Source: Bacteroidota bacterium | GTDB lineage: Bacteria > Bacteroidota > Bacteroidia > B-17B0 > Aurantibacillaceae | NCBI GenBank assembly: GCA_021156365.1 | Contig: JAJNDK010000004.1 | Location: 62,001-126,000, forward strand | Direction: 5' to 3' | Length of the DNA: 64,000 nt | Shown here: positions 45,825-55,868 of the stretch, piece after piece | Numbering within the stretch: position 1 is the first letter of the stretch | Layout: the number at the start of each line of letters is the position of its first letter | Made by a program: the position numbers and the translations under genes | The notes under the pieces: model-generated | Database searches by the model: none | What the model saw: the letters and a program-made list of their open reading frames with translations, nothing else | Told to the model about the DNA's origin: nothing

Positions 45825-47783
45825 GTGCGCAGGATCTTCGAAAAAATAATCAGGCATATACCGCCTTACATACGCTTGCTGATCAGGCTGCATCTGTTCA
45901 GCATTTTCCTGTTTTTCCTGTTCCGGCTGGTTTTTTACTGGTACAACCGATCGGCAGATACGGCTGATGTGCCGTGGTTCGATACCTTTATGGCTTTCAG
46001 GATGGGTGTGGAGTTTGACAGTGCTGTACTCTGCTGGATCGCCTTTCTGCCGGTCCTTATCTTTTCTTTTGCTTACTTCCTGCGCGATCGTTTTGTGCTC
46101 ATTTACAAAGCCGGGTTTGTGATCTATCTTATTCTACTTTTCATTTATTGTTTTGTTTACACGGCAGATATTCCGTATTACAGGCAATTCGGAAGCCACC
46201 TCAACCGATCGGCCCTGCTTTGGAACGAAAGCCCGGCTTTTGTGGCCGGCCTGGTATTCGGCAGCTTTTCCTACTGGGGTTTTCTTCTTGTTTTCCTTAG
46301 CCTGGGTATATTTGCGTTTATCATGCTCCGGCACTTTTTCCTTACTTTTTCCCGTAGTCTCCCGGAGAACAGGCCGCACGGGATCGTTTGGACGCTTGGC
46401 TATTTCCTCTTGCTGGCGGGTATTGTTACGCTTGGTGCCCGGGGCCGCTCTTCCGAACGTTCGGGGCTGCACGAAGGGCTTTCTATTGTGTCTGCGCATC
46501 CCTATACCAATGTCGTGGCCATCAATCCTAACTTCACCTTCTGGAAATCGCTGTTCTATAACAAACGCAGGGAATACAAGGTGCCGGAGAACATCAACGA
46601 TGATATCGCTTATACACGTAGTTACCTGGGTGTTCCGGGATCTTTTGCTGTTTCCATCGACCGGCGCGTGCAATCCGATAGCGTTCCCCGCAGGCTGAAT
46701 GTAGTAGTGGTGGTGATGGAAAGCATGTCGATATACAAAATGGGCTATTACCAAGGCAAGCGCCTGACACCGAATCTGGAGAAGCTTGCAAAGGAATCTG
46801 TCTTTTTCGATCATTTCTTTTCTTCCGGCATTCACACCTATAACGGATTGTTTTCTACTACAAGTGGTTATCCGGGCATTCTCGATGAAAAGAGCCTGAA
46901 GAGCTACGTAAAAGCGCCTTTTGACGGCATCGGAATGCTGCTGAAAAAGCAAGGATATGAGACCTGGTTCTATACCACGCACGATCCGCATTTCGACAAT
47001 ATGAACGGATTTTTTACACAGAATGGCTTTGATCACTTTATCAGCCAGTACGAATTTAATTTCACGCAGGCCGAAAGCTCATTAGGCGTGCCCGATCATT
47101 TACTTTTGGATAAAATGCTCGAAACGATCAATACGCGCGACACCACTAAGCCCTTTCTTTCCGTGTTGATGACGGCTTCGGATCATGGTCCCTGGAAGAT
47201 ACCGAAGGATATACCTTTCAAACCCAACAGCGGCGACGAACAGGACAACTGTACACTGTATGCGGATTGGTCCATTGGGCGTTTTATGGAAGCTGCGAAA
47301 AAAGAATCCTGGTATGCAAATACGCTTTTTATTTTTGTAGGCGATCACGGGCTCGCTAAAGGGCACACCTACGAAATGCCGATCAGTTACAACCATGTTG
47401 CCTGTATTATGCACCGGCCGGGTATTTTACAGCCTGATACCATTTCTTCGCCCTGCTATCAACCCGATATCACTCCAACAGTAATGGGGATATTACGGAT
47501 ACCCTATACAAACACAACATTTGGAGTGGATGTGATGAAGGAAAAGCACCGATTTGTGATGTTCAGCGCTGATGACAAGATCGGTTGTGTGAATGATCAG
47601 GGTTATTATTATTACAAAACGCTCTCGAACGGGCAGCGTTACCTGCGCAGGTACGAATCGCTGGATCCCGTAAACTATATTGAAACCCGGAAAGAGCTCG
47701 CAGACAGCATGGACAAAGACGTACAGGCTGTGTTTGAAACGGCGCGCTATTTCATCCACCAAAAAAACTACCTCTATGAATAA
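45825..47783 (+). CDS. LTA-synthase-family membrane phosphotransferase (sulfatase fold)
   Basis: The 652-residue protein starts at GTG 45825, three bases after the regulator gene. Five N-terminal membrane helices (about 15-205) are followed by an extracytoplasmic alkaline-phosphatase-like domain. Metal and catalytic residues are visible as VVMESM, the nucleophile region GIHTYNGLFSTTSGYPG with Thr, and FVGDHGLAKG near the end. In Gram-negative bacteria such enzymes transfer phosphoglycerol or phosphoethanolamine to surface glycans or lipids. The substrate here is unknown. It overlaps the next lipoprotein gene by eight bases. Confidence 0.92.
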   Translation: MRRIFEKIIRHIPPYIRLLIRLHLFSIFLFFLFRLVFYWYNRSADTADVPWFDTFMAFRMGVEFDSAVLCWIAFLPVLIFSFAYFLRDRFVLIYKAGFVIYLILLFIYCFVYTADIPYYRQFGSHLNRSALLWNESPAFVAGLVFGSFSYWGFLLVFLSLGIFAFIMLRHFFLTFSRSLPENRPHGIVWTLGYFLLLAGIVTLGARGRSSERSGLHEGLSIVSAHPYTNVVAINPNFTFWKSLFYNKRREYKVPENINDDIAYTRSYLGVPGSFAVSIDRRVQSDSVPRRLNVVVVVMESMSIYKMGYYQGKRLTPNLEKLAKESVFFDHFFSSGIHTYNGLFSTTSGYPGILDEKSLKSYVKAPFDGIGMLLKKQGYETWFYTTHDPHFDNMNGFFTQNGFDHFISQYEFNFTQAESSLGVPDHLLLDKMLETINTRDTTKPFLSVLMTASDHGPWKIPKDIPFKPNSGDEQDNCTLYADWSIGRFMEAAKKESWYANTLFIFVGDHGLAKGHTYEMPISYNHVACIMHRPGILQPDTISSPCYQPDITPTVMGILRIPYTNTTFGVDVMKEKHRFVMFSADDKIGCVNDQGYYYYKTLSNGQRYLRRYESLDPVNYIETRKELADSMDKDVQAVFETARYFIHQKNYLYE

Positions 47784-48555
47784 AACAATTTACATCCTGC
47801 TTTGCGCAGCAATGGTATCTGCCTGCGAATCTTCAACAGAACAAACAACTACTGAAAAAACGGATTCAATGAGTCTTGCCGCTGTACCAATGGATCCTGC
47901 CCTGGAAAAGCTTATTGCTAATTTCACACTTGATAAAGAGCTTATGTACGTCATCGATGCACAAAAAATGGACGACCTGATCCCCGGGAAAGAGCTGAAG
48001 GCAGCAGACGTAAAATTGCTTATGCAAAACCCGTTGAAGGATGAGCTGTTTGGCAGCACAGCATACACGATAAAAGAATTCATGCAGATAGACTCTGTCA
48101 AAGCCCTTGGGAAATATGAAGAGTGGTCTGCCGGCCTTGATGTTGGAGCAACGATTGATTCGCATGTGTATGCCTATTCGAAAGCCAGAACGGGGGTAAA
48201 TTCCTGGGCTCTTTTCTGGATCCACGAGCACCGGACCATGGAGGCCTGCCCGTATTCCTATGGAAAAACGGTGTATGTAACAGCCATTAGCAATAATAAA
48301 ATAGGGGAAACCATCGCGTTTGCAGAGCAATCAGGCGCTTCGGACGCACCCGTTTCTTTCGACAGGAAACTCTCCGGAACCATGCTGGATAGTGCACACC
48401 TGGCCCTGAGTGTAGTGGAAGAGCAGGACGACGATGAACCTACATTAGAGAGAACAGAAGCACTCTATGAGATCAGCCTGAAAGACGGTAATTTCAGCTT
48501 TACCAGCCGCAAAAAAGAAGCGCCTTACAAAGTGGAGAAGAAAAAAGCAGAATAA
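47776..48555 (+). CDS. Putative lipoprotein
   Basis: The start is ATG 47776, inside the end of the phosphotransferase gene; the open frame begins earlier, but only this start gives a signal peptide with lipobox VSAC (Cys17). The mature protein of about 240 residues begins with a Ser/Thr-rich linker. The remaining domain includes YGKTVYVTAISNNK and a late acidic EEQDDDEPTLE stretch. No known family is recognised. The eight-base overlap indicates translational coupling with the phosphotransferase. Confidence 0.8.
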   Translation: MNKTIYILLCAAMVSACESSTEQTTTEKTDSMSLAAVPMDPALEKLIANFTLDKELMYVIDAQKMDDLIPGKELKAADVKLLMQNPLKDELFGSTAYTIKEFMQIDSVKALGKYEEWSAGLDVGATIDSHVYAYSKARTGVNSWALFWIHEHRTMEACPYSYGKTVYVTAISNNKIGETIAFAEQSGASDAPVSFDRKLSGTMLDSAHLALSVVEEQDDDEPTLERTEALYEISLKDGNFSFTSRKKEAPYKVEKKKAE

Positions 48556-48692
48556 GATCTGCTCTTGAAACGTGTTTCGCCAAACATTCCTGTTGTTTCA
48601 CATATAGAAAGCAACCGCTTACAAATTAGCGCGAAAATGCGCATCCATAATCCGTAGATTAGTACTGTTATAATTCCAAGTGCATTTAACCT

Positions 48693-49073
48693 ATGAAAAC
48701 CATTTTTTCCATTGCTCTATTTCTGCTTGTATTTCAAATGCAGGGACAAAAGAAAAAAACAAAATCCATGATAAATACCAAATACCTGATCGGCACCTGG
48801 GAACTGGTGCAGGCTGCCAATGGAGATGGAATATCCATATCCCAAACCTGGGAGTTTAACGGAGTTGACGTTAAGATGTATGGTTATCCGCAGATCCAGC
48901 AAAAAGGAAGATACACGGTAAAAAAAGACAGTGCCGATATCCTCATTCTTCATTTATACGGGCAGGAAGGAGACTGGAGGCCGGCAGACAAAGAGCTCAA
49001 ACTGCAGATCGACCGGACCAAAGGCATAATGACCATGGGGGGTTCTATGGAGTTCAAAAAGAAACAGGATTGA
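48693..49073 (+). CDS. Small secreted lipocalin-like protein
   Basis: The 126-residue protein has a signal peptide (MKTIFSIALFLLVFQMQGQ) and a small beta-barrel-like domain opening with LIGTWELVQAANGDG. A GTW motif near the start of an eight-stranded pattern is typical of lipocalin-like domains in Bacteroidota. Later strands include KGRYTVKKDSADILIL and GIMTMGGSMEF. No binding partner is known. It is separated by 137 bases from the preceding lipoprotein gene. Confidence 0.72.
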   Translation: MKTIFSIALFLLVFQMQGQKKKTKSMINTKYLIGTWELVQAANGDGISISQTWEFNGVDVKMYGYPQIQQKGRYTVKKDSADILILHLYGQEGDWRPADKELKLQIDRTKGIMTMGGSMEFKKKQD

Positions 49074-49128
49074 GATTTCATTCACCTGTAAAAATTATTT
49101 GACACGAAGTAGACTTACATTTGTTGGA

Positions 49129-50712
49129 ATGACACTAACAAAGAAATATAGTTTAACACTGCTTTTTGTGATCAGCGTTGTTACCGGCTTTTCGCAGATA
49201 CAATGGCAGAAATCACTGGGCGGATCGGATACAGAGCAATCAGTCCAGGTACTTACCTGTCCGGGCGGGTATATTGTCGCCGGCAGCACTTCTTCCAATG
49301 ATGGCGATGTTTCCGGCAATCATGGAACATCCGATGTCTGGATCGTAAAACTGGATCAGGCGGGAACGGTTCTGTGGAAAAAGATCTTTGGTGGAACCGG
49401 TGATGAAAACGCTACCGCCATTTGCCGGACTAATGACCTGGGATATATTATTACTGCCTGGTCAAACTCCAATGACGGTGATGTGTCCGGCAATCACGGC
49501 AATTATGATATCTGGGTAATTAAGATCGATTCGGTTGGTACTATGCAATGGCAGCGTTCATTTGGTGGTTCAGGAAAAGATCAACCATCCGGAGTGATCC
49601 AAACAGCAGATGGCGGATACATGGTTTCCGGAACTACTTATACCAATAACAATGGAGACGTTTCGGCAAATCATGGAGCGGGGGATATCTGGTTGGTAAA
49701 GCTTGATGCCAGTGGCAGCTTACAATGGCAAAAATGTTATGGCGGCAGTGGCAACGAAGAGGTTTCAAAAGTCGGGATCCGGCAGCTGCCGGATGGAGGT
49801 TACATTGTTTCAGGAAGTACCTTATCTAACAACGGCGATGTTTCCGGCAATCATGGATTTGCAGATTACTGGATCTTCCGGCTGGACTCTTCGGGGACTA
49901 TACAATGGCAAAAAACCCTTGGCGGAAACTCCTGCGATTATAGCGAAAGTATAGAGTTGACCCCCGACGGCGGTTATATTGTAATAGGCGGAGCCACTTC
50001 CGATAATGGTGATATTACAGATCATATCAGTTTTTGCACATTTTGCCCGGGAATGGGCTCTTATGTTTATCAATGTATGGATTACTGGATCACTAAACTG
50101 GACAGCAGTGGAACAGTAGAATGGAAAAAATCAATCGGAGGCTCTACAGGAGATTTCCCCTTTCATATTCATGCAGCTGGAAACGGGAGCTATATTATCG
50201 GTGGAATGTCCCAGTCGGCGGACGGCAATGTTTCCGCTAATCACGGCGGTATGGATTTCTGGGCAGTGAACATAGATAGCCTGGGAAATATCCTCTGGGA
50301 AAAATCCTTTGGCGGCACAGGAGATGATAATCTCTATACGGATATTTGTAGAACAACCGACGGTGGTTACGTATTGTGCTGCACTTCCGCTTCAAACGAT
50401 GGAGATGTGTCCGGAAATCATGGCTCTACAGATATATGGGTAGCGAAGATCGGTGATCCCATTGGCCTGGCAAAAAACAACCGCGATACCGGAATTAAAA
50501 TCTACCCTAATCCTTCTTCCGGATCCGTTACTTTTTCTAATCTTGAAGGCATTTGTTTAATAGAGTTGTATGATGCTTTAGGCAAACTGGTAAAGAAAGT
50601 AACTACCACAGAAGGATCCTGTGTTGTATCGCTTGATGCAAAAGGTTTTTATCAGTACAGCGTTATTTCAGCAAGCGGAATAGTTAAAACCGGAAAACTG
50701 CTTGTTGAATAA
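49129..50712 (+). CDS. T9SS-secreted seven-repeat propeller protein
   Basis: I start at ATG 49129 (527 residues), where the signal peptide MTLTKKYSLTLLFVISVVTG begins; an in-frame TTG ten codons upstream is less likely. Seven repeats of about 55-60 residues follow, each with GG(S/T/N) at the start, GGYI(V/I), NDGDVSGNHG and DxWxxKxDxxG patterns. This is what a seven-bladed beta-propeller would give. The C-terminal sorting domain begins at GIKIYPNPSSGSV. Proteins of this kind are surface exposed; the ligand is unknown. Confidence 0.9.
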   Translation: MTLTKKYSLTLLFVISVVTGFSQIQWQKSLGGSDTEQSVQVLTCPGGYIVAGSTSSNDGDVSGNHGTSDVWIVKLDQAGTVLWKKIFGGTGDENATAICRTNDLGYIITAWSNSNDGDVSGNHGNYDIWVIKIDSVGTMQWQRSFGGSGKDQPSGVIQTADGGYMVSGTTYTNNNGDVSANHGAGDIWLVKLDASGSLQWQKCYGGSGNEEVSKVGIRQLPDGGYIVSGSTLSNNGDVSGNHGFADYWIFRLDSSGTIQWQKTLGGNSCDYSESIELTPDGGYIVIGGATSDNGDITDHISFCTFCPGMGSYVYQCMDYWITKLDSSGTVEWKKSIGGSTGDFPFHIHAAGNGSYIIGGMSQSADGNVSANHGGMDFWAVNIDSLGNILWEKSFGGTGDDNLYTDICRTTDGGYVLCCTSASNDGDVSGNHGSTDIWVAKIGDPIGLAKNNRDTGIKIYPNPSSGSVTFSNLEGICLIELYDALGKLVKKVTTTEGSCVVSLDAKGFYQYSVISASGIVKTGKLLVE

Positions 50713-50788
50713 GGAGAATTTAACAAGTTGGCAATTTTGAGATAACGGGGAACTTACCTCAAAAATTAGGATTTTTCCCCTCGTTCAC

Positions 50789-50796
50789 TATATTTG
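50789..50796 (+). promoter_or_regulatory. Candidate -7 promoter element upstream of 50822
   Basis: TATATTTG matches the Bacteroidota TAnnTTTG element and lies 25 bases before the start codon. No clear -33 TTTG is visible. Confidence 0.4.
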
Positions 50797-50821
50797 TTCA
50801 ACAATAATTAAACTAAACACA

Positions 50822-51103
50822 ATGAAAAAATTCGTATTACTTTCTACGCTGGTAATAACAGCATTCGGAAGCACCTTCGCTGCAGTAACCATTCGTTATT
50901 ACAACAAAGATTCCAAATCTCACACATTTGATGTGAAAATGGACGGATCTACCAAAGAAGTGACATTTGATGCAAGCAAAACATCTTCTGTAACTATCCA
51001 GGGCGGTGGCAAAACATGTATTATCGAAACTTCCTGCGGAAAAGTGGAAGTGAAAGACGGAGCAAATATTGAGATCAAAGATGGTTGCATCAAGATCAAC
51101 TAA
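50822..51103 (+). CDS. Small secreted beta-strand protein
   Basis: The 93-residue protein has a signal peptide (MKKFVLLSTLVITAFGSTFA). The mature domain of about 70 residues is strand-rich, with YYNKDSKSHTFDVKMDG and two cysteines, CIIETSC, which could form a disulfide. It has its own promoter element and ends at a very strong terminator, so it is probably transcribed on its own. The family is not recognised. Confidence 0.78.
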   Translation: MKKFVLLSTLVITAFGSTFAAVTIRYYNKDSKSHTFDVKMDGSTKEVTFDASKTSSVTIQGGGKTCIIETSCGKVEVKDGANIEIKDGCIKIN

Positions 51104-51126
51104 TTTTTAGATTAGTTTTATAAGTT

Positions 51127-51165
51127 AAAAAGCCCCCGACAGTATTGTCGGGGGCTTTTTGTTTT
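51127..51165. terminator. Strong bidirectional Rho-independent terminator
   Basis: AAAAAGCCCCCGACA (51127-51141) and TGTCGGGGGCTTTTT (51146-51160) form a 15-pair stem with a four-base loop, followed by GTTTT. The A-tract on the left side makes it a terminator in both directions, serving the gene ending at 51103 and the leftward gene ending at 51169. Confidence 0.95.
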
Positions 51166-51168
51166 CCA

Positions 51169-54100
51169 TTATTTGAGAATGATCCACTTGAAGTGATAAC
51201 GTTCTCTATTCAGATCCAATCGCAAAGTGTACATGGCAGACTGGAGCTTAGGCATCAGGTCGTTCAGGAACCGGTTGGTATCTTCGAGACCTTTTACTTC
51301 GGCAGATGCAATTGATTTTCCATCTGCAGCATATACTGAAACTCTTATGAGCTCATTTACCTGGCATGCGGAGCTTATCGTAATATGATCTGTTCCCGGA
51401 TTCGGGCTTAGCGTAAAGCCACATCCAGAGCTTTTTGTATCTGCTAAAGAAACAATGCAATTATTTGGGTCCTCCTGCGTAATATGTATCGTATCGCTGA
51501 AAGTGTATCCGCAGTAATAAGCATCCACATAATAGGTTCCGAAACCATAAGCAGTGATATGAGAATCCCAGGAGCCGGTATTCCAGTGATAAGAATCGAA
51601 GCTACCGGTAGCATTTAGTGGAAGAATATGTCCGTCGCAAAAGCTTGTGTCATTACCCAGGTCTACAGATAAAGCAGGAGGAGTGAACACGGTATCTAAA
51701 TACACATGAATATACTGATGGATTAAACATGTCGACTGCAGATCCGGATAAGCGGCCAACATTACATAATCACCGGATTGGTACATGCTTAGCGTATCGC
51801 CGTGAATAGAATAATCAAGCAGCTGGATCCCGCCATTCAGAAACTCGCCGTTGCCCTGCAGGTCCAACGTATCCGCGCAGGAAACAATTGTGTCAGTCGC
51901 AAATATGCGCGGACGGAAGCGGTAGATAGAATCACGCCCGGCCCCGCAGAGATTGGAATAATCCAAAACATAGTAACCATCCACCAGTGGAGTGATCGTA
52001 ATACTGTCTGTTTGCCCGCCGGAAGGATAGGTCCACATATAATCGTCGAAACCGGAAGGAGCCGTAAAAGTTGCAGGGCCGACAAGACAAATGATCACCG
52101 TATCGGTCGCAAAAACATCCTGAACTATATTTTTTCGAACGTGAATAGTATCCAGGAACAAGCAACCGTATTTGCTAACCGTTACAACATAGATCCCCGA
52201 ATCGGAAACCGTGATGGATGGAGTAGTGGCGGCGTTGCTCCACAAATAGGAATTCATGCCGGCAGGAGCAGCAAGGGTAATCGTCTGAGGACTGCAGATG
52301 GAAGTATCTTCTCCAAGCTCCAATGGAACACCGTAATAACGGATCTCTACGGAATCGCGCAGCACACAGCCCGATTGGGTAATAACTTCGGCCACTACCA
52401 GGCCTGAATCGTTTACGTTTGTTGCCTCGTAAGGTGCCCCGCCGCTGCTCCAGCTATACTGGTAAAAACCGGCTCCGGCATTGAGACTCACGTTTGTTCC
52501 GCGGCATACTAAGTGATCCGGTCCGAGATCAAGTGTTTCCACCGGACCATTTGCATAGATAAATAAGGTATCAAAACTGTCTCCACAAATGGCATCGCGC
52601 ATCACGATCAGAGTATCCGTTCCGGGATTGGAAAACTGAATGCCGGCAGTGCTATCGTTGACCGCTATAAAAGAATTGGGACCGTGATGGATCCAGGTAT
52701 ATGTGGCAGTACCTATGGGATCGAAAGAATACTGAGCGTTAACCGGAGGGCCGTTCAGGCAGATCTTGTCAGGGCCTGTAATAACCGGATCTACCGAAGC
52801 CAGTGCACTCTGCACGGGGTTTGGTAATCCATAAAAACAGGAAGTGTAATCTGCCAGCTTAAGTCCGTTGGCAACATAGCCGCAATTGGCAGGATTCAGG
52901 GCGTTTGGATTGGAGATCACACCCAGATAATAGCTGCCCCTGCGTGAGGTATAGATCTTCCCGTTAGGTCCTAACTGTATAGAGCCTCCTTCTCCGTTTC
53001 CTGAAGTGATAAGCACCGCGGAAGCCAGGATAGAAGCCTGACCGGGAGCACTGAGATCAAACCGGTGGATCTTGTTACTGGTAGATGTCGCATAGAGATA
53101 ACGTTCGTTGGGAGAGAAAGCAACACCGTATGCATACTGGGTTAAGCTTGCATCCTGGAGAGTAATAGCATTGGAAAGCATTCCTGTTGCATTGTTAAAG
53201 TCAAAAACCTGGTACAAGCCGGGAGCAGACATGGCTAAGGCTATTTTTTTCCCCGATGGACTGGCTTTCATTTCACCCAATGCATAATAGTAGGAATAAC
53301 CCGGGCTTGTATGCGTAACACCCACATGGCTGACAACTGGTGCGGAGATACCTGTGGAAGTGACCAGCCAGGAATAAAACGCATCGGAGTGCCATAGGTG
53401 AGCGATTACCCAGATCCCGTTGCCGGCCAGGTTTTTTATTGCTGTTACTTTTTCCACTACAGGCGAGATCAGCAACTGATTTTTTGCAGTTACTGCACCA
53501 TTACCGTTATCACCCAACTTATCAATGATTGAATAATAAATACCTCCGTATGCCGTGTAATCACCAGCCTGCGGCGCTACCGTAAAGAGATAGACAAACT
53601 GATTATTGCCGGGCTGCGGAACGAATAATGCAGACTGTGTCGTGGTCTGATCGCCGGTAAGTCCGGAACCGTTCAACAGCACATTTCCTGTACTGCTGTT
53701 GCCAACATTTTCTCCATTGGAATGGAACAACGCGTTTCCACTTGCATCGCACAGCACAGCACAGCCCTCCTGGGTATTGATCCTGCCTAACATAGTTTGT
53801 GGCGGATTGGTATTAAAGTTTACTCCTCCGCCCATACCGAAGTACCAGACATTGTTTTCTTTGCTGTTGTTGCAGTTGCCCGGAATAAGCTGTTGCGGCT
53901 CGCTAACGGCTTTACAGGTTCCGTTACTGGCTTCTAATGTGATCAGTCGCCCGTAATTTCCGTTTGCAGTATAATTGAACGGAGTCCCGCTTCCCACAGC
54001 AACGCCGTCTTCTGCCCATGTGTAGGTAAATCCGTTATTGACCGTGGAGAATGTAACCACCTGTCCGGGATTAATAAGTCCCGAAGGATTTATGGTAAAC

Positions 54101-55401
54101 ACCGGTTGAGGCACCGGGCAGACGAAATTAACGGTATCATGCAGTGTTTTGTTACACCCAGCTCCTGTTCCTACCACAATTACCTGGACAGGCACTGATT
54201 GTGTAACATCTATTGTAATTGTAAAAGTAGGACCTATCTGCACCTGCCCGTTCACGATCCAAATGATCTGAGTGACAGGGCTTCCTGTTGTTACAGAAAA
54301 CGTTGCGGCCACTCCGGCAGGTAGTGTACCCGGCAGGTTGAGGCTGGCGATCACGGGATCGGTACACTGTGAACAGGCACCCGGACTGTCGATCAGGCTG
54401 TTCCTTATAGTACGCAATGCGTCCCGCATCCGTGTTCGCTGTCCGTCTGTGAAAGCATTCTGACAGGTCTGGAATCCGTAATCCATATAGTTCTGGTGCA
54501 TATCCGGCTGATCCCCGATCCCACCAAGGCTGACAGCGCGGAAAGGATTATCTGCAGAAGGATCGTCTTCATCCGTATGGCAGGTATTAGCACTGTTCTG
54601 ACATGGAAGGGCGGCAATCGAATTATCCGGCGGCGTGTCGCACACCTTGTCTCCATCCATATGGCAGTCATTGTTCTGGCAACCGCCTTCGAAGGTGTGG
54701 TACAAGCCGAGATAATGCCCCACTTCATGCACCAGTACTTTCACATCATCCGGATTGTTATTAACGAAATCCGCTTCTATTACGATCCCGTCCACAGGTG
54801 AGCCGTGTGCGTATGGAAGCATCGCATAACCCGCTACTCCCGGGCCCATCGCCTGCGAGTTAATGGAATTTACCACCCATATATTAATATAGGCAAGAGG
54901 ATTCCAGGTCCCGATCTGCTTCAATGCGGCATCGTCGTTTTCCATCACTATATTGGTGAGCGGGGATGTGTGACGCGTAATAGCTGTGTTTCCAAGACAA
55001 AAGTCAATGTCGACCGGTACGCCAAGAGATGGATCGAAAGGAGCTGTTTCTGAAAAAGCCTGGTTAAGCAATACAACCGCATCCAGTACATCCTGATCCG
55101 GAATATTTTCAGGACCGCCCTGGTTTATGATGTGAAATACAACGGAGAGCGTATACTGTTCTGTATCCGCTGTGGTGGCGATGTTCGATCCTCCGGCCAG
55201 CCTGCTGTACATGCTTTGCTCAAAAGCATTCATTTTCGAAATATCGGCAGGGTCGGTAGGTAAGGTCGAACCGCAATGCGGAAGCTCCATACTTTTTAAA
55301 AGAGGCGGCTTCAGGTTTGTCTGTGCCCGCATAAAAACCGAAAACAGCAGAAAGGCTGAGAACAGTGCTATGCAAGGTCGGGGGTAGATGATTTTTTTCA
55401 T
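51169..55401 (-). CDS. Secreted M43 (pappalysin/cytophagalysin-type) metalloprotease with T9SS domain
   Basis: The 1410-residue protein has a signal peptide (about 1-26), then the M43 catalytic domain (about 80-340). The zinc-binding motif HEVGHYLGLYH spans 225-235, and the Met-turn NYMDYG comes about 70 residues later. A PKD/Ig-like stretch (about 345-510), a beta-propeller-like region (about 515-870) and about four further PKD-like modules follow. The C-terminal sorting region begins around GCGFTLSPNPGTDHIT. M43 enzymes are secreted gelatinase/collagenase-like proteases. The very long modular tail suggests surface attachment and substrate binding. The frame is intact throughout. Confidence 0.92.
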   Translation of the reverse strand: MKKIIYPRPCIALFSAFLLFSVFMRAQTNLKPPLLKSMELPHCGSTLPTDPADISKMNAFEQSMYSRLAGGSNIATTADTEQYTLSVVFHIINQGGPENIPDQDVLDAVVLLNQAFSETAPFDPSLGVPVDIDFCLGNTAITRHTSPLTNIVMENDDAALKQIGTWNPLAYINIWVVNSINSQAMGPGVAGYAMLPYAHGSPVDGIVIEADFVNNNPDDVKVLVHEVGHYLGLYHTFEGGCQNNDCHMDGDKVCDTPPDNSIAALPCQNSANTCHTDEDDPSADNPFRAVSLGGIGDQPDMHQNYMDYGFQTCQNAFTDGQRTRMRDALRTIRNSLIDSPGACSQCTDPVIASLNLPGTLPAGVAATFSVTTGSPVTQIIWIVNGQVQIGPTFTITIDVTQSVPVQVIVVGTGAGCNKTLHDTVNFVCPVPQPVFTINPSGLINPGQVVTFSTVNNGFTYTWAEDGVAVGSGTPFNYTANGNYGRLITLEASNGTCKAVSEPQQLIPGNCNNSKENNVWYFGMGGGVNFNTNPPQTMLGRINTQEGCAVLCDASGNALFHSNGENVGNSSTGNVLLNGSGLTGDQTTTQSALFVPQPGNNQFVYLFTVAPQAGDYTAYGGIYYSIIDKLGDNGNGAVTAKNQLLISPVVEKVTAIKNLAGNGIWVIAHLWHSDAFYSWLVTSTGISAPVVSHVGVTHTSPGYSYYYALGEMKASPSGKKIALAMSAPGLYQVFDFNNATGMLSNAITLQDASLTQYAYGVAFSPNERYLYATSTSNKIHRFDLSAPGQASILASAVLITSGNGEGGSIQLGPNGKIYTSRRGSYYLGVISNPNALNPANCGYVANGLKLADYTSCFYGLPNPVQSALASVDPVITGPDKICLNGPPVNAQYSFDPIGTATYTWIHHGPNSFIAVNDSTAGIQFSNPGTDTLIVMRDAICGDSFDTLFIYANGPVETLDLGPDHLVCRGTNVSLNAGAGFYQYSWSSGGAPYEATNVNDSGLVVAEVITQSGCVLRDSVEIRYYGVPLELGEDTSICSPQTITLAAPAGMNSYLWSNAATTPSITVSDSGIYVVTVSKYGCLFLDTIHVRKNIVQDVFATDTVIICLVGPATFTAPSGFDDYMWTYPSGGQTDSITITPLVDGYYVLDYSNLCGAGRDSIYRFRPRIFATDTIVSCADTLDLQGNGEFLNGGIQLLDYSIHGDTLSMYQSGDYVMLAAYPDLQSTCLIHQYIHVYLDTVFTPPALSVDLGNDTSFCDGHILPLNATGSFDSYHWNTGSWDSHITAYGFGTYYVDAYYCGYTFSDTIHITQEDPNNCIVSLADTKSSGCGFTLSPNPGTDHITISSACQVNELIRVSVYAADGKSIASAEVKGLEDTNRFLNDLMPKLQSAMYTLRLDLNRERYHFKWIILK

Positions 55402-55868
55402 AAAAATTCTTGTTTAATGAATACTAAAAACTCGCGCGCTTAATTTAAAGTTAAGTAAAGCAATGTGAAGAAAAAACAGGTAAGCCATCAAAAGGTCACT
55501 AAAATAGGCAAAGCTGAGGTTTTTGCGGTGAAAAAAACATACGATCGTATTCTTTCTATACATGAATAATAATTTATTAAACAAATGATCACAATTCTGC
55601 CGTTTGCATAACAAAGCTGCATTCGCTTATGGTGCAAGGGTTTCATAAGATAGCAGCAGGTAACTAAAAATAAGGAAAACAAAGGACTCCGAATGCAGCA
55701 TTTGTTTATTTGTTTGCTACGTATATTCATTAGATCGCGACGTTTATACAAGATCGTCTGTAATCAATGAAAACGACATCAGATTTATACCTGTTTCAGG
55801 TACAAGGTTAAGTATCACTTCTTTTTTTGCGATATCGGTAATGCAATTGCCCGAAGGAACTTATCAAG
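55402..55868. other. Intergenic region without a recognised gene
   Basis: This AT-rich stretch lies upstream of the M43 protease gene and contains that gene's promoter region. Open frames here are short and featureless. I see no tRNA, repeat or strong hairpin. Confidence 0.5.

Noticed and set aside
46134-47036. Leftward 300-codon open frame
   Set aside because: Antisense to the LTA-synthase-family gene; no recognisable motif.
48594-48609. A tenth parS-like site (TGTTTCACATATAGAA)
   Set aside because: Only the left half matches (11 of 16); the right arm is absent and it lies 3.8 kb from the cluster.
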